A stretch of 64,000 bases of DNA from Tetraselmis striata. Its lineage: Eukaryota; Chlorophyta; Chlorodendrophyceae; Chlorodendrales; Chlorodendraceae. Positions 50,325 through 61,151 of the stretch are shown one piece after another; positions within the stretch are counted from its first letter, which is position 1, and each line of letters begins with the position of its first letter. The DNA is taken from the NCBI GenBank assembly GCA_006384855.1, contig VCJN01000233.1, forward strand, positions 62,001-126,000, given 5' to 3'. Made by a program: the position numbers and the translations under genes. The notes under the pieces are model-generated. The model had not been told where the DNA came from, made no database searches, and was given only the letters and a program-made list of their open reading frames with translations.

Positions 50325-51679
50325 TTGCGGAAGCTTAACCAGATAAAACGTGTGCACGGTGATCGCGGTGTGCAGGACGTACGACGGGCTCAGCATTTTC
50401 AGCCTGCAACCGAGCATTTAGGCCTTGCGATTTCCGGGGACCTAATGAAAGACTACGAGCGTCGTGTCTTCGACGCGACGGTCGCCAGTAGCGCGAAGGC
50501 GGCCGCTACTGCACGGGTGGCAGCGCGGCTGAATCCTTCGCTGCGATGAACCGGCCTCGTGTTACTCTGTCAGCCAAGCGTCTAATTTGACGAGCCCGAA
50601 ACTGTTGCCCCATGGGATGCTTCTGCTTCACTCCAGTCCCATTTACATAAAGCTCGACTCGGACGAGTAGTTGGGACAACGCGCCCTTGACATACTCTCC
50701 AGCTCCCTCACCGCCCAAACGCTCATGAGCTACGCCGGCAAGCTGTCTCCTTTAGCATAGATTCGCCAAGACGCCGAGAACATCAGCCCGATGGAAGCGA
50801 CCACTGCCACTGTCGTCCGGTACGTCGCTTAGATTGGTGAGCGGGGCCACAGTGGGGCTAGGTCGTTACATCCCTAGCTGTCTACAATCAACACCTTCTT
50901 CGAGTTGCACAACATCGAACCCATCGCTAAGGACAGACTGCACCTCACTGCCGCGCGTCGTGGCATGTTGCTAAGGCAACGCCGCATGGAGGCTGCCCCT
51001 TTACGAGCCATGCTCCATGTTGATGTCGCTTACGCTTTCGTCGGGCGGCCGAGTTTATTGTGTCTGCTCCCCCCCGACTACCAGTACGATTTCCGGGCCC
51101 ACGTGGCCTCGGTTGTCAATTTCATGTTCTTTGCCACGGGACTTAATAGCGTGTCCTGCCGAGTGCGGGACGTGAATTTCGACTCCTAAAGCATCACACT
51201 GCAGATGTACCGAGAGAAGGGGCGCGCCGGCCGGCGCGGCCCCGACGATCTACGTGTGCTACTTATCTCGTGTCGGAGCACCCGTGCGTCGCCCGTCTCA
51301 TGCACCACTTCATCGACTCCGTACAGCATGCCCCTTGATCCCCGCTGCCTTGGCCGAGACAAACATATGGGCGGTCACCCCGAGCGATCAGTCAAAGTTT
51401 TGGACCGCCGCTACCATGCCGGACTTGCTCTCTACGGCCGTCCGTCTCGTCGGTGCTCTCCCTTCCGCCGGCACCTCCTCGAGCTCTAACAACCATCGCC
51501 AGGGTGCAGCTTCTGCTGCTAACCCCATCGGAGTTCCGTTGTTCCATTTTTCGCCACTAGGGCGGCTGGGCCACGACCTCCGGCGTCGTTTTGGACACAT
51601 CGACCCGAACGCCCTCCCTTCACCTGGCGTGTGGTTCTTCTTCAATCACACCGCGCCGCTTCGCTACTTCCAACTTTAA
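50325..51679 (+). pseudogene. Decayed tyrosine recombinase of a YR-type mobile element
   Basis: Three frames: 50325-50549, 50905-51189 and 51254-51679. The middle one reads FMFFATGLNSVSCRVRDVNF, then a stop, then ITLQMYREKGRAGRRG, which follows the pattern around the first catalytic Arg of tyrosine recombinases, but with Asn where Arg is expected. The last ends GHIDPNALPSPGVWFFFNHT, which aligns with DYIDSTVLPCPTAWH of the element at 56.1-60.7 kb; the catalytic Tyr is replaced by His (codon at 51596-51598). So the protein would be inactive even without the stops. The assignment rests on these motif comparisons only. Confidence 0.4.
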
Positions 51680-53300
51680 CAAGACTCCGCTGCCGGTGGC
51701 CTGCCCGGTTCCCTTTGTGACATGGCGCTACCCCTTCTTCGTCAATCTACCGCTCTCTCCGTTCGCACACCTAGCAAAATCAGACTCGGTTTTGAAATGA
51801 TCTAAACTAGTTTATGTGGTTTCCTCCTTTCCTAACCGCTTTTCCGGCTACCGTCAATTATGCTACGGGTTATTCAATACGTGTTACGGGTTACTTATTC
51901 ACCCGTCGTTGCGCCCTTTTGGGTGCAGCACGGGTAAACATAAAAGCAGCCGTAACAGCTTCAAGTCTCGCTGCGTTACACACAGCGCGCCTCCCTTGAC
52001 TCCTCTTTTCCCTCATCCACGATTTCACTAACCTTCAGGCTAATTTCGGCTCTTGTGGGTGTAAAAAGCCTGCGACATCTTTTTGGCAGAACCAGACTCA
52101 ACTGTGAAATATACATACGTCCTTGTAGCATTCGTCGTACCGTTGTTGTACAGGTCCACACGAAAAAAAAACTTGGAACGCGTTATTTTATTCTGGTTTT
52201 CGGGTGCGCGTTAATATCAGTACAGTACGAGGCTACCATTCTTTCATATATATATGTCAGAACGCCGGTATATATGACGGGCCACCAGAGATTTATATAT
52301 TCCAGAGTTTATAATATTCTTGATGACACATACTGGCAATTAATACATATTAGTCGCTACATACACAATACAAGGAAAATTGCAACACACGGTTTGTAAA
52401 ATTCTGACTTTAGGACCTGGTGGTAAGGCCAGTAAGAATTGTAAGTGTGTTTTAGGTGCCATACCTCGCTCAAAACAGCGGGGGGGGGGGGGGGGGGGGG
52501 GGGATTTGGTAGCTGGCCCCGTCTGGCCCAAAGTTTTGATGCTAGTACTTTCCGCTTTGCTTACCGGCTCCACCTAACCGCCGTACCGCCTAACCTACGC
52601 ACCGCACAACCCTCACCCGCACTACCGCCGCCGGCGCCAGCCAGCACTGTCGGCCCGAGCGCAAATACCTATCAGTCTATAACAACCACGCCTATTTCAC
52701 GTCGCCAGCCTTCGGCTTGGGTAGCTGATACCATGTCGGTATCCACCAGGCACACCGTGAAGGTGGAGGTGATGAAGCATTGGGACGATAGGGCACTTTC
52801 CGCTAGGCCCATGCTCTATCCCCTAGAGCAGGATTGGCTAGAGGCCCGTACCGTGCGCGGCATGCTATATGAGTATGCAATGAACGACCTGGACCCTAGC
52901 CTTTCCTTTGAGCTCGTTGAACACATTGCACCGGTCGTCGTGGAGCGTGACTGCGTGAGTCGTTCAGCTCGCCATCCTCGGGCAAGAAGAGGCGGCGTGT
53001 GACTGGCGAGTGAGGTCCGGTGGCAGCCGCATGCTTCAGAACAACGTGTGCGATGTGATGGAAGAGGTGCCCACTTGGCACTTCAAGTTCGACTTGACGC
53101 TACAGGAAGTCCGACGCGCCCGCACTCGGTTGGCAGACGCCACTGCCTTGTTGCTAGCAGCCCAAACCAGCAGCAAACACATGCACTACCCTGCTGCAAG
53201 ATCCGCAGAGATGCGAAAAAGAGGCTTCACAACATGATTCTGGACAGGCTAAAATAGACATTTTTGCATCATATAGCTGCGGCTGTGTTCCCTCTCACAA
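51680..53300. other. No recognised gene; possible host or element exons at 52.7-53.2 kb
   Basis: A poly-G tract at about 52481-52503. The frames at 52733-53002 (VKVEVMKHWDDRALSARPML) and 53010-53237 (VMEEVPTWHFKFDLTLQEVR) have natural-looking composition but resemble no family I know. They may be pieces of the same unknown gene interrupted by the TRIM at 53301. Confidence 0.35.
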
Positions 53301-53883
53301 TGCGACAGTCTCAACAGGGTAGAGACCGCAGGGACAAACAAAGGTGGGTGTGCAGTGGTGGTGCAAAGGCGAGAGGCTACAGTGTTTTTCAGCATAGAAC
53401 AATTGTTTAACACAACGCTTACCACACGGCAACATTATACAGTACATATACTCGTAGTCCCAGGTACACATTGTACTAGTACACACAGGTACTAACTCGT
53501 AGTATATCGTACTCGTATAATTGTCACACTATATTCCGCCCCCCCCTGCGAGAATTCAATTCTCGACATCAGCGGGGTTCGAACTGGTGAACCTTACATC
53601 AGGATGCTGGCGCCTTGTAACAATTGAGGCGGTATCAATCCGGCTCCGAAACCAGTGCGACAGTCTCAACAGGGTAGAGACCGCAGGGACAAACAAAGGT
53701 GGGTGTGCAGTGGTGGTGCAAAGGCGAGAGGCTACAGTGTTTTTCAGCATAGAACAATTGTTTAACACAACGCTTACCACACGGCAGCATTATACAGTAC
53801 ATATACTCGTAGTCCCAGGTACACATTGTACTAGTACACACAGGTACTAACTCGTAGTATATCGTACTCGTATAATTGTCACA
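53301..53883 (-). mobile_element. TRIM (miniature LTR retrotransposon), very young
   Basis: Two 228-bp direct repeats (53301-53528 and 53656-53883) differ at only one base that I can find (CGGCAAC versus CGGCAGC). Each begins TG and ends CA. The element is flanked by ACAA on both sides (53297-53300 and 53884-53887), a target duplication. The internal region is only 127 bp. Read on the minus strand, the left terminal repeat is followed after one base by TGGTTTCGGAGCC, close to the initiator-Met-tRNA primer-binding sequence used by many plant elements. The other repeat is preceded by a purine-rich tract (AGGGGGGGGCGGAATA). There is no coding capacity; it would need a partner retrotransposon. 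The internal part also holds CAGTTCGAACCCCG, a T-arm-like word. Confidence 0.8.
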
Positions 53884-53887
53884 ACAA

Positions 53888-55130
53888 CGCCAATGTTCGA
53901 AATGATGTCGGACCCCAAGAACTCAGCCTTGGCTTGGGTGACAAAGGTCCGAATCACCAGACAAAATGCGGCAGCCTGGCGCCTAAAGTCTTGAAGGTGC
54001 TGAAGAGATATTTCCGTAGCAGCTACTACATGATTCAATTCTTCAAGCAGCCATTGGTCGACAACTGCGACTGCAAGGCGTGCGAACTTCAGATATTCAA
54101 GCCTCTTCGCATGCCGCCAAGCGTCTACAGAAAGCTGCACACCACCATGGCGATGCCCCTGCCCATCCCCAAGACAGTCTTCGTGCCAGATAGTGACGGT
54201 GGTAAAGAGGACAGAGAGGTTGGATTCTAGTACATGTCCCTCATGAAGTCCCTGTCGCAGCCCTTCACAGACGAGTACCAGCCCATCAAGGCTGCCCGCG
54301 CTAACACCAGACGGGCACCTCGGAGGGCACCACCGCCTGCAGATATATAGTGCTTCTACTCGTGCCCATGGAAGTCAGGCGGCAGCCACTCCTCGTGCTG
54401 GTCGAGTAGGACAAAGCGCTGCTGCCAGCCGTGTTCACCAGGCAGCGCATGTAGCGAGTGAGACGCTATACTAGCCAGGTTCCATTTCATCCCCCACCGG
54501 AAAAACCTCAGCATTGGCAAGGCCGCAAACATCAAGGGGCATGTGCTTTGCAACGAGACAGACTGCAGGGATGCATCTTTTCCACCAAGGCGCCAATCAA
54601 CACGAAGCTAGCTGAACCATATACCCAAGCAGAGTTGGCTGTCAACAACAGGTAGTGGGCGCGGTGCTGTGCACATCTCGCTTGACACATTTGATGAATG
54701 TATTTACATTGTGGACATTACACCGTTGTATTGAATACATGCCATGCTACGTGCATGTTGTTGGCCAATAATCATGCCCTGCAGAATGTCATGGCATCAA
54801 CCACATATGTTTGTGGCATGCAACCCCTTGATCCAGACCACCCCATGCACTTTTCATTTCAGTGTGACGACACGCTCACTTGTGACCAAGCTGTGGAGTC
54901 GGGGATCTACAGCAACGCAAACAAGCAGCACATGACCTATGGTTACAACGCAAAGATCGACCTAGATTCTATGTTGTGTGCCAGTTGCGCAGGCACATCC
55001 CAAGACAAAGATGGCGCCTTCATTGACAAACTATCACCCATCCAGAGGACTTTGCAGGCCTATGTGCCAGACATGCGAGGACACCGTAAAGGTGCATCAC
55101 TGCAAAGGAGATGCAACTAATGACAAGAGC
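53888..55130 (+). other. Unrecognised cysteine-containing protein fragments
   Basis: Frames at 53934-54230 and 54698-55120. The first has VLKVLKRYFRSSYYMIQFFK, DNCDCKACELQIFKPLRMPP, VYRKLHTTMAMPLPIPK, then a stop followed in frame by YMSLMKSLSQPFTDEYQPIK. The second has FQCDDTLTCDQAVESGIYSN and MLCASCAGTSQDKDGAFIDK. The composition is protein-like and the pieces share orientation, so this is probably one broken gene, host or transposon. I cannot name it. Confidence 0.35.
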
Positions 55131-56128
55131 AAGCTGCAACAACTGGAGCGGGAAAGGAGGCGCAGCGCCATCTAGACAGGCAGCATGCGGTAGCAGCCAA
55201 CACTCACAGCAAATACATGACCATTTGTATGGTGGGCACACGCCAGAAGGGGGAGGGGCAGCCATAGAACACTACTTACTTAAGCGTGTGGTTTGTGCTC
55301 TGAATGCTGCCCTCGTGCCTTGATATGCACACCTACATGTATGGCAGATGCCCCCTACACAATGTGTGGACAATTGCAGGACTTTTCCCCCGGACACTGA
55401 TGTCGATAGTACTTTACACAGTACAACAGCCAGCTACAAAACTTATGGAGGGGCGGGTCAGATTAGAGGGGGGGGGGGGGGGGGGGGGAGTTACCTAAAA
55501 CACACTTACAATTCTTACTGGCCTAATGTATCAAGGATTGCATGTGTATCATCAGCGCGACGCAATTATAATTCACAAGTAGACCCGTTGCATGAGTGTG
55601 GAATCCAGACAGCCGCAAGGATCAATCGTAGTGGTCGCTACATTGTACACCCCCGCATCCGCCGACCCGCCGACCCGCGGCCCGGCGTCCGTCGAGAAAA
55701 TACACATGGCGGCGGTGGCGAGGGGGGGGGGGGCGGAGGGCACTCATCGGACCGCCGCTCGCTCGCCCGCTACCCGCTGACCGCGTGCCCATTGGCTTGA
55801 TGATCGGACGGCCATCGGTGGCCCGCCGACTGTACGACCGGCTGTACGGTACGGAGTCTCAGCGCGGAATTATGACGGAATCTGTAACGGATACAAATTT
55901 CGATCTATCTAATAATTTACGCGAAAGCGTTCCGAAACTCGGCGACAGACTCACAGCCTCACAGACATACAGATAGACTGACAGAGTCACAGACTCACCT
56001 CGTAATTAATATGGTAGGATTAGCAAAGCAGGGGGCTCGCGTTTTTGTCAAAATGTTGTTAGATCTCTTACAACATTGGCATAGGGGCTCGGGCCCCAAA
56101 GTACGCAAGAAAGGGTTGGGAAGGGTGG
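55131..56128. other. No gene recognised
   Basis: It contains a poly-G tract at about 55470-55489 and a G-rich stretch at about 55724-55738. A TAG-less TCGCTACATTG variant of the dispersed nonamer lies near 55633. Confidence 0.4.
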
Positions 56129-56304
56129 GTTGCGCTAGCTGGAAGCTGGCGCAAAGGCAGAAGGTGGAGACACCGCCGCGTCGCGGGGCGCCATATATGG
56201 GCGAGGGATGGACGTGGGCGCACGGCGGAATTTATAACGTCGGGTAACACCCGTCGTACGTAGCCCCGTGCAATTCAAACCTCTATAATTCTCAATATGA
56301 CCAT
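56129..56304 (-). repeat. Direct terminal-type repeat, 3' copy of the YR retrotransposon
   Basis: 176 bp; aligns with 60474-60676, which carries about 27 extra bases around GCAGTGGCGTCCTAGCCGCG. Confidence 0.85.
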
Positions 56305-56349
56305 TAGCAAAGGAGGGAGGTCGAAGTTTTCCCATCAAATCGCCACTTG

Positions 56350-57203
56350 GCGTGGCAGCTTGGCTAGCTGACCGCCGCAGTGCCATGCTGTTGGACACGG
56401 CAGCACTGTTGAGTCGATGTAGTCGAGCACCACGCTGGACTCCATCACCCAGCCGCCGAAGTACTTGATCTTCTACTTCCTCACGCCGATCACGTACGCG
56501 GCTGTTGTGGCCCCCTTTCGGAGGGAGCTGGACGTCCAAGCGAACCCTGCGGGGGAGCTCCTGCACGGCAGTCATCATCAGTTGCAACCAATTGGTGAGG
56601 GTGTGCGCTGTCCATTTGGCCTGCCCCTCGCGCTAGTCGATGGCCCATCGCGCCGCTGGCACGCGCCCGCCGGCGAACACCTATCAGGCGGCATCAAAGT
56701 AGTGCAGCATCTCCGCGATGTCGGCATGCGTTGACGCTGGCAGCTGACACAACAACTTCTTGCTTGCATCCGCGCCACGCTAGCCTCTTCAGTCACGATG
56801 GTATAGGAGGATTCCGCCGTCCGAGCCGACCGTGAGGTCTCCCGTACGACACTCCATCCCCTCTCCTCCGCGGCTCCTGCCGCAGAAAAAACAGACAAAG
56901 CACGACGACTGCCGGGCTGGCGCGGAACAGCTCCACGGAGCCCGGGTCCGTGCCCCAAGTAAGTTCCAACTCTAGTCGTAGGGCTTCAGCGAGGATCAGA
57001 GCTTTCAGCACCACACGCGCGGGCAATGTGGCCCGCATCAACTCGGGGTGTAGCGTCACATGCGACGTCGCAAGGCCCTTGCGGACCCTGCTCACGAGAT
57101 CGCCCATAGCCATCGGCTCCCGACCGTGGTCCTTGAAGAAGTTGTTGACGGCGGATTGGTAAAGTTGCAAGCTGGAGGCTTTGATCGTCCCCAGGTTGCC
57201 CAA
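56350..57203 (-). pseudogene. Tyrosine recombinase of the YR retrotransposon, broken
   Basis: Minus-strand pieces in different frames. N-terminal core-binding-like domain (57203-56793): GTIKASSLQLYQSAVNNFFK and MAMGDLVSRVRKGLATSH. Middle part with CRTGDLTVGSDGGILLY. C-terminal part: TSSSLRKGATTAAYVIGV, a TAG stop, KIKYFGGWVMESSVVLDYID, where LRKG holds the catalytic Arg (codon at 56518-56520) and YID the catalytic Tyr (56419-56421). The His of the usual H-x-x-R is Ser here. Frameshifts, one clear TAG and the missing His indicate an inactive copy. Confidence 0.7.
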
Positions 57204-57651
57204 CCACGTGACGTATCGTGCTATAGACCTCGACGCGGTACTTCACGGATGTAGTTCGTATTGGTGCCGCACGTACAACCGGTAGTTGGTGGCCGTAGCC
57301 CGGAAACATGGATAGCGCAGCACTTACGGCCCCTCGACGCAGGTAGACCCATGCCGGAAGGGAACACGGAATACATTCACGGGCCAGTGAGGCATGCCGA
57401 TCATACCTCGCCCGTCCCGCCGCCGTGGCCGGAACAAGCCGGCGCGCGGCGCCACCGTGAGCTCCTCCAGTGCCATCTCGGTGAGTGCCTGGTGCCACGT
57501 CTTGCCCCCCCCCCCCCCCCCCCCCCCCCCATCGCGGCGCGACTACGGTCGCCGATGCGGCACTCTGATCGGGTAGAAGGGGCCAGGGTGCGTTGCACCA
57601 GTTGATTTCTCGGCGCCAGTCCGCATCCGGCAGGTGCGACGAGTTTACCGC

Positions 57652-58415
57652 CTAACACGTAGGCTCCAACCACGCCACGTTGTAGCGGGGGTGCAGGCTG
57701 TTGAGGGCGGACGCGAAACGGTCGATGGAGTGAGGGCCGAACCAGCTCTCCAGTTCCGAGATTATGCGGGGGTCGAGTGGCCAATCGTCGCTGCCGAGGT
57801 GCCGGCTAAGGCGGTCCGCCAAGACATTCGCTGCCGAGCGAGTGTACCGGGTGCGCATGTGGATGCCGTGCGAGTCCAGCAAGCACCAAAGTCGTCGCAG
57901 CTCGGCCATCATCTCGGGAGAGCTTGAGCTTCGGCCCGACAGAACGTGACATACCGCATGGTTGCCGTTGTCCAGGAGGACGTTGCGCCCGGCGAGGTGG
58001 GGGAGGAAGCTTTCCACTGCAAGTCGGACCACTTTGAGCTCCTTCCAGGTGATGTGCTAGCGCTCGTCCGCCGAGCTCCAGAATCCCCGCGCCTCGAGCA
58101 TGCCGTTCAACACCCCGCCCCGCCCGTAGCCTGATCTGCCGGTGTGCAGATAAGCCGTCCACACCGGGCGGTGGATAGGCTTGCCGTTGGACTGGCCCGG
58201 CACCGATGTCCACCAGTGGAGGACGCGGCGGAGCTGTGGCGTCATCGGGACGCGCCCGCCCCACCGGTCGCCGACCACGGAGTGGAGCTCCCGCAGGAAG
58301 AATCTTGCGGCCGGGATCGCCAAAAAAGCAACTGCGCCTGCCCTGCTAGTTAATGCAGCTCGCGCACCGTTAGCCACTCGGCGTTCCGCGTGGCGCGGCC
58401 GATGAGCCGGGTGGA
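57652..58415 (-). pseudogene. RT thumb/RNase H part of the YR retrotransposon
   Basis: One frame, interrupted by a single TAG at 58057-58059. It reads FLAIPAARFFLRELHSVVGD, VWTAYLHTGRSGYGRGGVLN, stop, ITWKELKVVRLAVESFLPHL, AVCHVLSGRSSSSPEMM and NVLADRLSRHLGSDDWPLDP. These are the RNase H and adjoining motifs of DIRS-class elements. The frame is the same as that of the RT fingers upstream (58914-59097). Confidence 0.75.
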
Positions 58416-59097
58416 CTACCGGGAGCAGAGCCGGTCCAGCTTGTCTGCCGGTGCGTAGAACATGCCGGACCCTGAGTCGATGTCCACCCCCGGTGCCCCC
58501 CGAATTGGCAGGGCTCCCAGAAAGCCCTTTGTGGGGTTCCTCTGCAGCCCCAAGGCGTCGAGGAGGCTGGCGAGCCGCTGACGGAGATGGAGCGCCTGCT
58601 CCATCGACGCTAAGAAGAGGAGAAAGTCGTCTACGTAAGGTATGATGCGCGCTCCCCTCCACCTTGTCCGCCGGAGATAGCGCTTGCTCCGTGTGGGCTG
58701 TGTAGACGATGCGGGAGGCTTGGGCTCGGCTTTCCGCAGGTGGGTAGTGAATATTTGGGTGAGCGTGACGAAGTAATAGGATGAGAGGCTCCAACCCATT
58801 GGCAAACCCGCGTGCATGTAGAGCTGACCTCGGATGTCCACGGTGAAGTAGTCTCGGTCCGCCTCTGCGATGCCTAGAGCATAGAAGCCGTCTTGGAGGC
58901 CGAAGGAGAACATCTAGTCTCCCTTTTTGGTGAGGTGGCGCACTCCCAGTAGGGGTGAGCCGCTTGCGCACACAATAGGAGTTGAGCGCGCGGAGGTCGA
59001 CAATGCAGCGCCACAGGTTGACGCCATGCTCGGGCACCAAAAAGAGTCTTGACACCCACTTGCGACAGGTGCCAAACTCCCACGGTCCGGACTCCAC
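58416..59097 (-). pseudogene. Reverse transcriptase core of the YR retrotransposon
   Basis: Fingers (frame from 59097): KWVSRLFLVPEHGVNLWRCI and VDLRALNSYC. Palm (58913-58416, another frame, after a TAG): FSFGLQDGFYALGIAEADRD, MHAGLPMGWSLSSYYF and IPYVDDFLLFLASMEQAL with the YVDD catalytic motif, then LGLQRNPTKGFLGALP. The two frame changes cancel, because the thumb/RNase H returns to the finger frame. That is compatible with one insertion and one deletion after the element died, or with sequencing error. Confidence 0.78.
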
Positions 59098-59339
59098 GAA
59101 GCGGGCAAGCTCACCCTCGAGGTGAGCTGAGCTGGGGTATCGCCTTGCATGTTGATGCCGTTGTGGAAGTCAGGTCGGGGCCGGTTATGCTTGTAGGGGG
59201 TCCGGACGCCGTCTTGGATCCACCGTAGCACTTGATCGCTCGCCCCGATGTCTTGCTAGCATTGCCGCCATTATTGCCGCCGCACGCGGTGTCGCATGTA
59301 GCTGGACCTTGGGTAGCATGACTCGGAGCGGCGGGGCAC

Positions 59340-60363
59340 ACCGTCAGTTATGCTCCTCGGTCTGTGGGGTAGTAGTCTCCCTCGCAGGGTTGCCGGGCTG
59401 AGGCTTGCCCTCGATCTTGTTTTTGTCCTTGTTTTTGTCCGCCCTCTCCTTAGCGGCTCGGTATGCGTGTTCTGCGCGCTCCTTCTCCTTGATGCGGATG
59501 ATGCCGCCGCTGCCGCCTCCGCACCCTCCGCTGCCGCTGCCCTTGAACTGCGCGGCGGCCTTCGCCTTGGCAGCCTGGTGGAAGCTGACCTTGAGTCGTT
59601 CGTCGTCCATGGCGTGGAGGAGGCCGTCGACGACATTGTTGGAACGCTCGGCGGCGGTGGTGTCGAAGAAGCGGGAGTAGACGCGAAGCGCTCAGCGACT
59701 CGATCCTCGCCAGCACGCGCCTTCTTGCACTTGAAACGCCGGAGGTGAGCTGGTCTTCAACAGCCTACCCGCGAGTCGCGATCGTGCGAATCGCGGAGTC
59801 GAGTAGATCGTTGGCGTCCGCGGTGTCGCGAGCGGTGGCGTTTTCCACGCGAAGCATTGCCGCAACGTCCGTAAGCGCCGCGTGCACGGCGGCTGTAAAG
59901 ACTCCATATGACATCAGGTGGCGATACTCGTCGCGCGTCGCGTGCCTTTTCTCGTCGGCGAGGTAGCGGTCCCGCTCGTCGTTGCGTGGGTTGCACATCC
60001 CGGGGTTAGTGAATCCTACGGGGGCCATAGACTCGGCATATGCCCGCGGCAGGTAGTCGATCCAATCGCGCGGGTCGATGAACGCCGCGTGGCCTGAAGA
60101 TTTTGCAGGGAAACGGGGGGGAGGGTCGTTCTCCTCGTCGTCACCCTCGAGGCCATCGGCTGACGTCGCGGGAATAGGTTTCTGCGGCGGCCGTTGTTGT
60201 TGAATGGAAGAGGTGCGGGAGTCTACTTAAATAGCTCTTCGAGTCGCAACATCCGCTGCACTAGCACAGTGAGGCTAGCGGTGTTAGTTGTCGAACTCAC
60301 GGCGTTGCCTCCACCACACCCCTCCGAATCGTACAGGTCGTCAGGCAACCTTGTGTCGTCCAT
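59340..60363 (-). pseudogene. Gag-like region of the YR retrotransposon
   Basis: Starts MDDTRLPDDLYDSEGCGGGN at 60363 with a predicted helix ASLTVLVQRMLRLEELF, then a stop. It continues with HAAFIDPRDWIDYLPRAYAE, NDERDRYLADEKRHATRDEY and YGVFTAAVHAALTDVAAMLR down to 59765. After a frame change, 59610-59344 reads MDDERLKVSFHQAAKAKAAA and ends in a Lys-rich segment. Position upstream of RT and helical, basic composition suggest a structural protein; there is no sequence motif that proves it. Confidence 0.5.
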
Positions 60364-60473
60364 AGTGCGTACGCACTGTATGCTGTCGTAACTGCAATCG
60401 CGGCGAGCGGCTGGCGTCGAACGTCGTTCTGAGATCGTGTGTCACCTTTCGAGACTGCGAGAGTCTCGATGCC

Positions 60474-60676
60474 GTTGCGCTAGCTAGAAGCTGGCGCAAA
60501 GGCAGAAGGTGGAGACACCGCCGCGTCGCGGGGCGCCATATAGGGGTGAGGGATGGACGTGGGCACATGGCAGTGGCGTCCTAGCCGCGTACCGCGTAAT
60601 TTGTAACGTCGGGTAACACCCGTCGTACTTATGAGCCCCGTGCAATTCAAACCTGTATAATTCTCAATATGACCAT
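60474..60676 (-). repeat. Direct terminal-type repeat, 5' copy of the YR retrotransposon
   Basis: 203 bp; partner of 56129-56304. Since transcription of the element runs on the minus strand, this is the upstream copy. Confidence 0.85.
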
Positions 60677-61151
60677 GAAATCATAGCTTTGGTCGCCCAG
60701 GCAGACAATCAATTTAGGACTCGCGCTGGATATCAGCTTTTCTCGAAGAGCGACTCGAAGAATTTAGGAACACTACTTGTCGCTACTGCCCTCTATCCCG
60801 CGGGTAGTCTACTGGCCTCTGTAGCAGCGCTACCTGTATCCATACCAGTAATACGCGGGCGCGGCGCGGCGGCGCAACGTCGTCAGCATCTCGTCAGATG
60901 CTGACGGCCGGGGCCATCGTCAGCAGTTCGGACCCCTACAGTACCAGCAGTACGCGTCGAATCGCCGGCGTGGCTCTGCCGGCGTTGTTTCTTTAGGCCA
61001 CTTCCACACACAGTTGCCGTTTGCAAACAGCTGCTCCTCAACGCCATCCCCAGCGCGGCGCTACGCTACCAGTACGGGTACAAACTCGAGCCCCGAGAGC
61101 GCACGTTTGGCCACTCCCAACGGCCGCACTCGCGAGCGGCGCGTTCCCGTC
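60677..61151. other. Upstream region of MCEE with a perfect hairpin
   Basis: No coding exon is certain. At 60881-60906 CGTCAGCATCT and AGATGCTGACG form an 11-bp perfect stem around the loop CGTC. The region likely holds the MCEE promoter and 5' UTR. Confidence 0.45.

Larger units (their letters stand above)
56129..60676 (-). mobile_element. Tyrosine-recombinase retrotransposon (PAT/Ngaro-like), broken
   Basis: A 4.5-kb element bounded by direct repeats 56129-56304 and 60474-60676 that share GTTGCGCTAGCT, GGAGACACCGCCGCGTCGCG and a common end ...CTCAATATGACCAT. Minus-strand order: gag-like (about 60363-59340), reverse transcriptase (about 59100-58400), RNase H (about 58200-57650) and tyrosine recombinase (about 57203-56350). 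This is the gene order of DIRS-class elements, but the terminal repeats are direct, as in PAT, Ngaro and TOC elements, not inverted as in DIRS1. Several frameshifts and in-frame stops make it non-functional as given. Confidence 0.82.

Noticed and set aside
52733-53002. Possible nuclear-localised protein (basic cluster near the end)
   Set aside because: The basic cluster falls in different frames depending on where the frame is broken. No family match; left as unrecognised.
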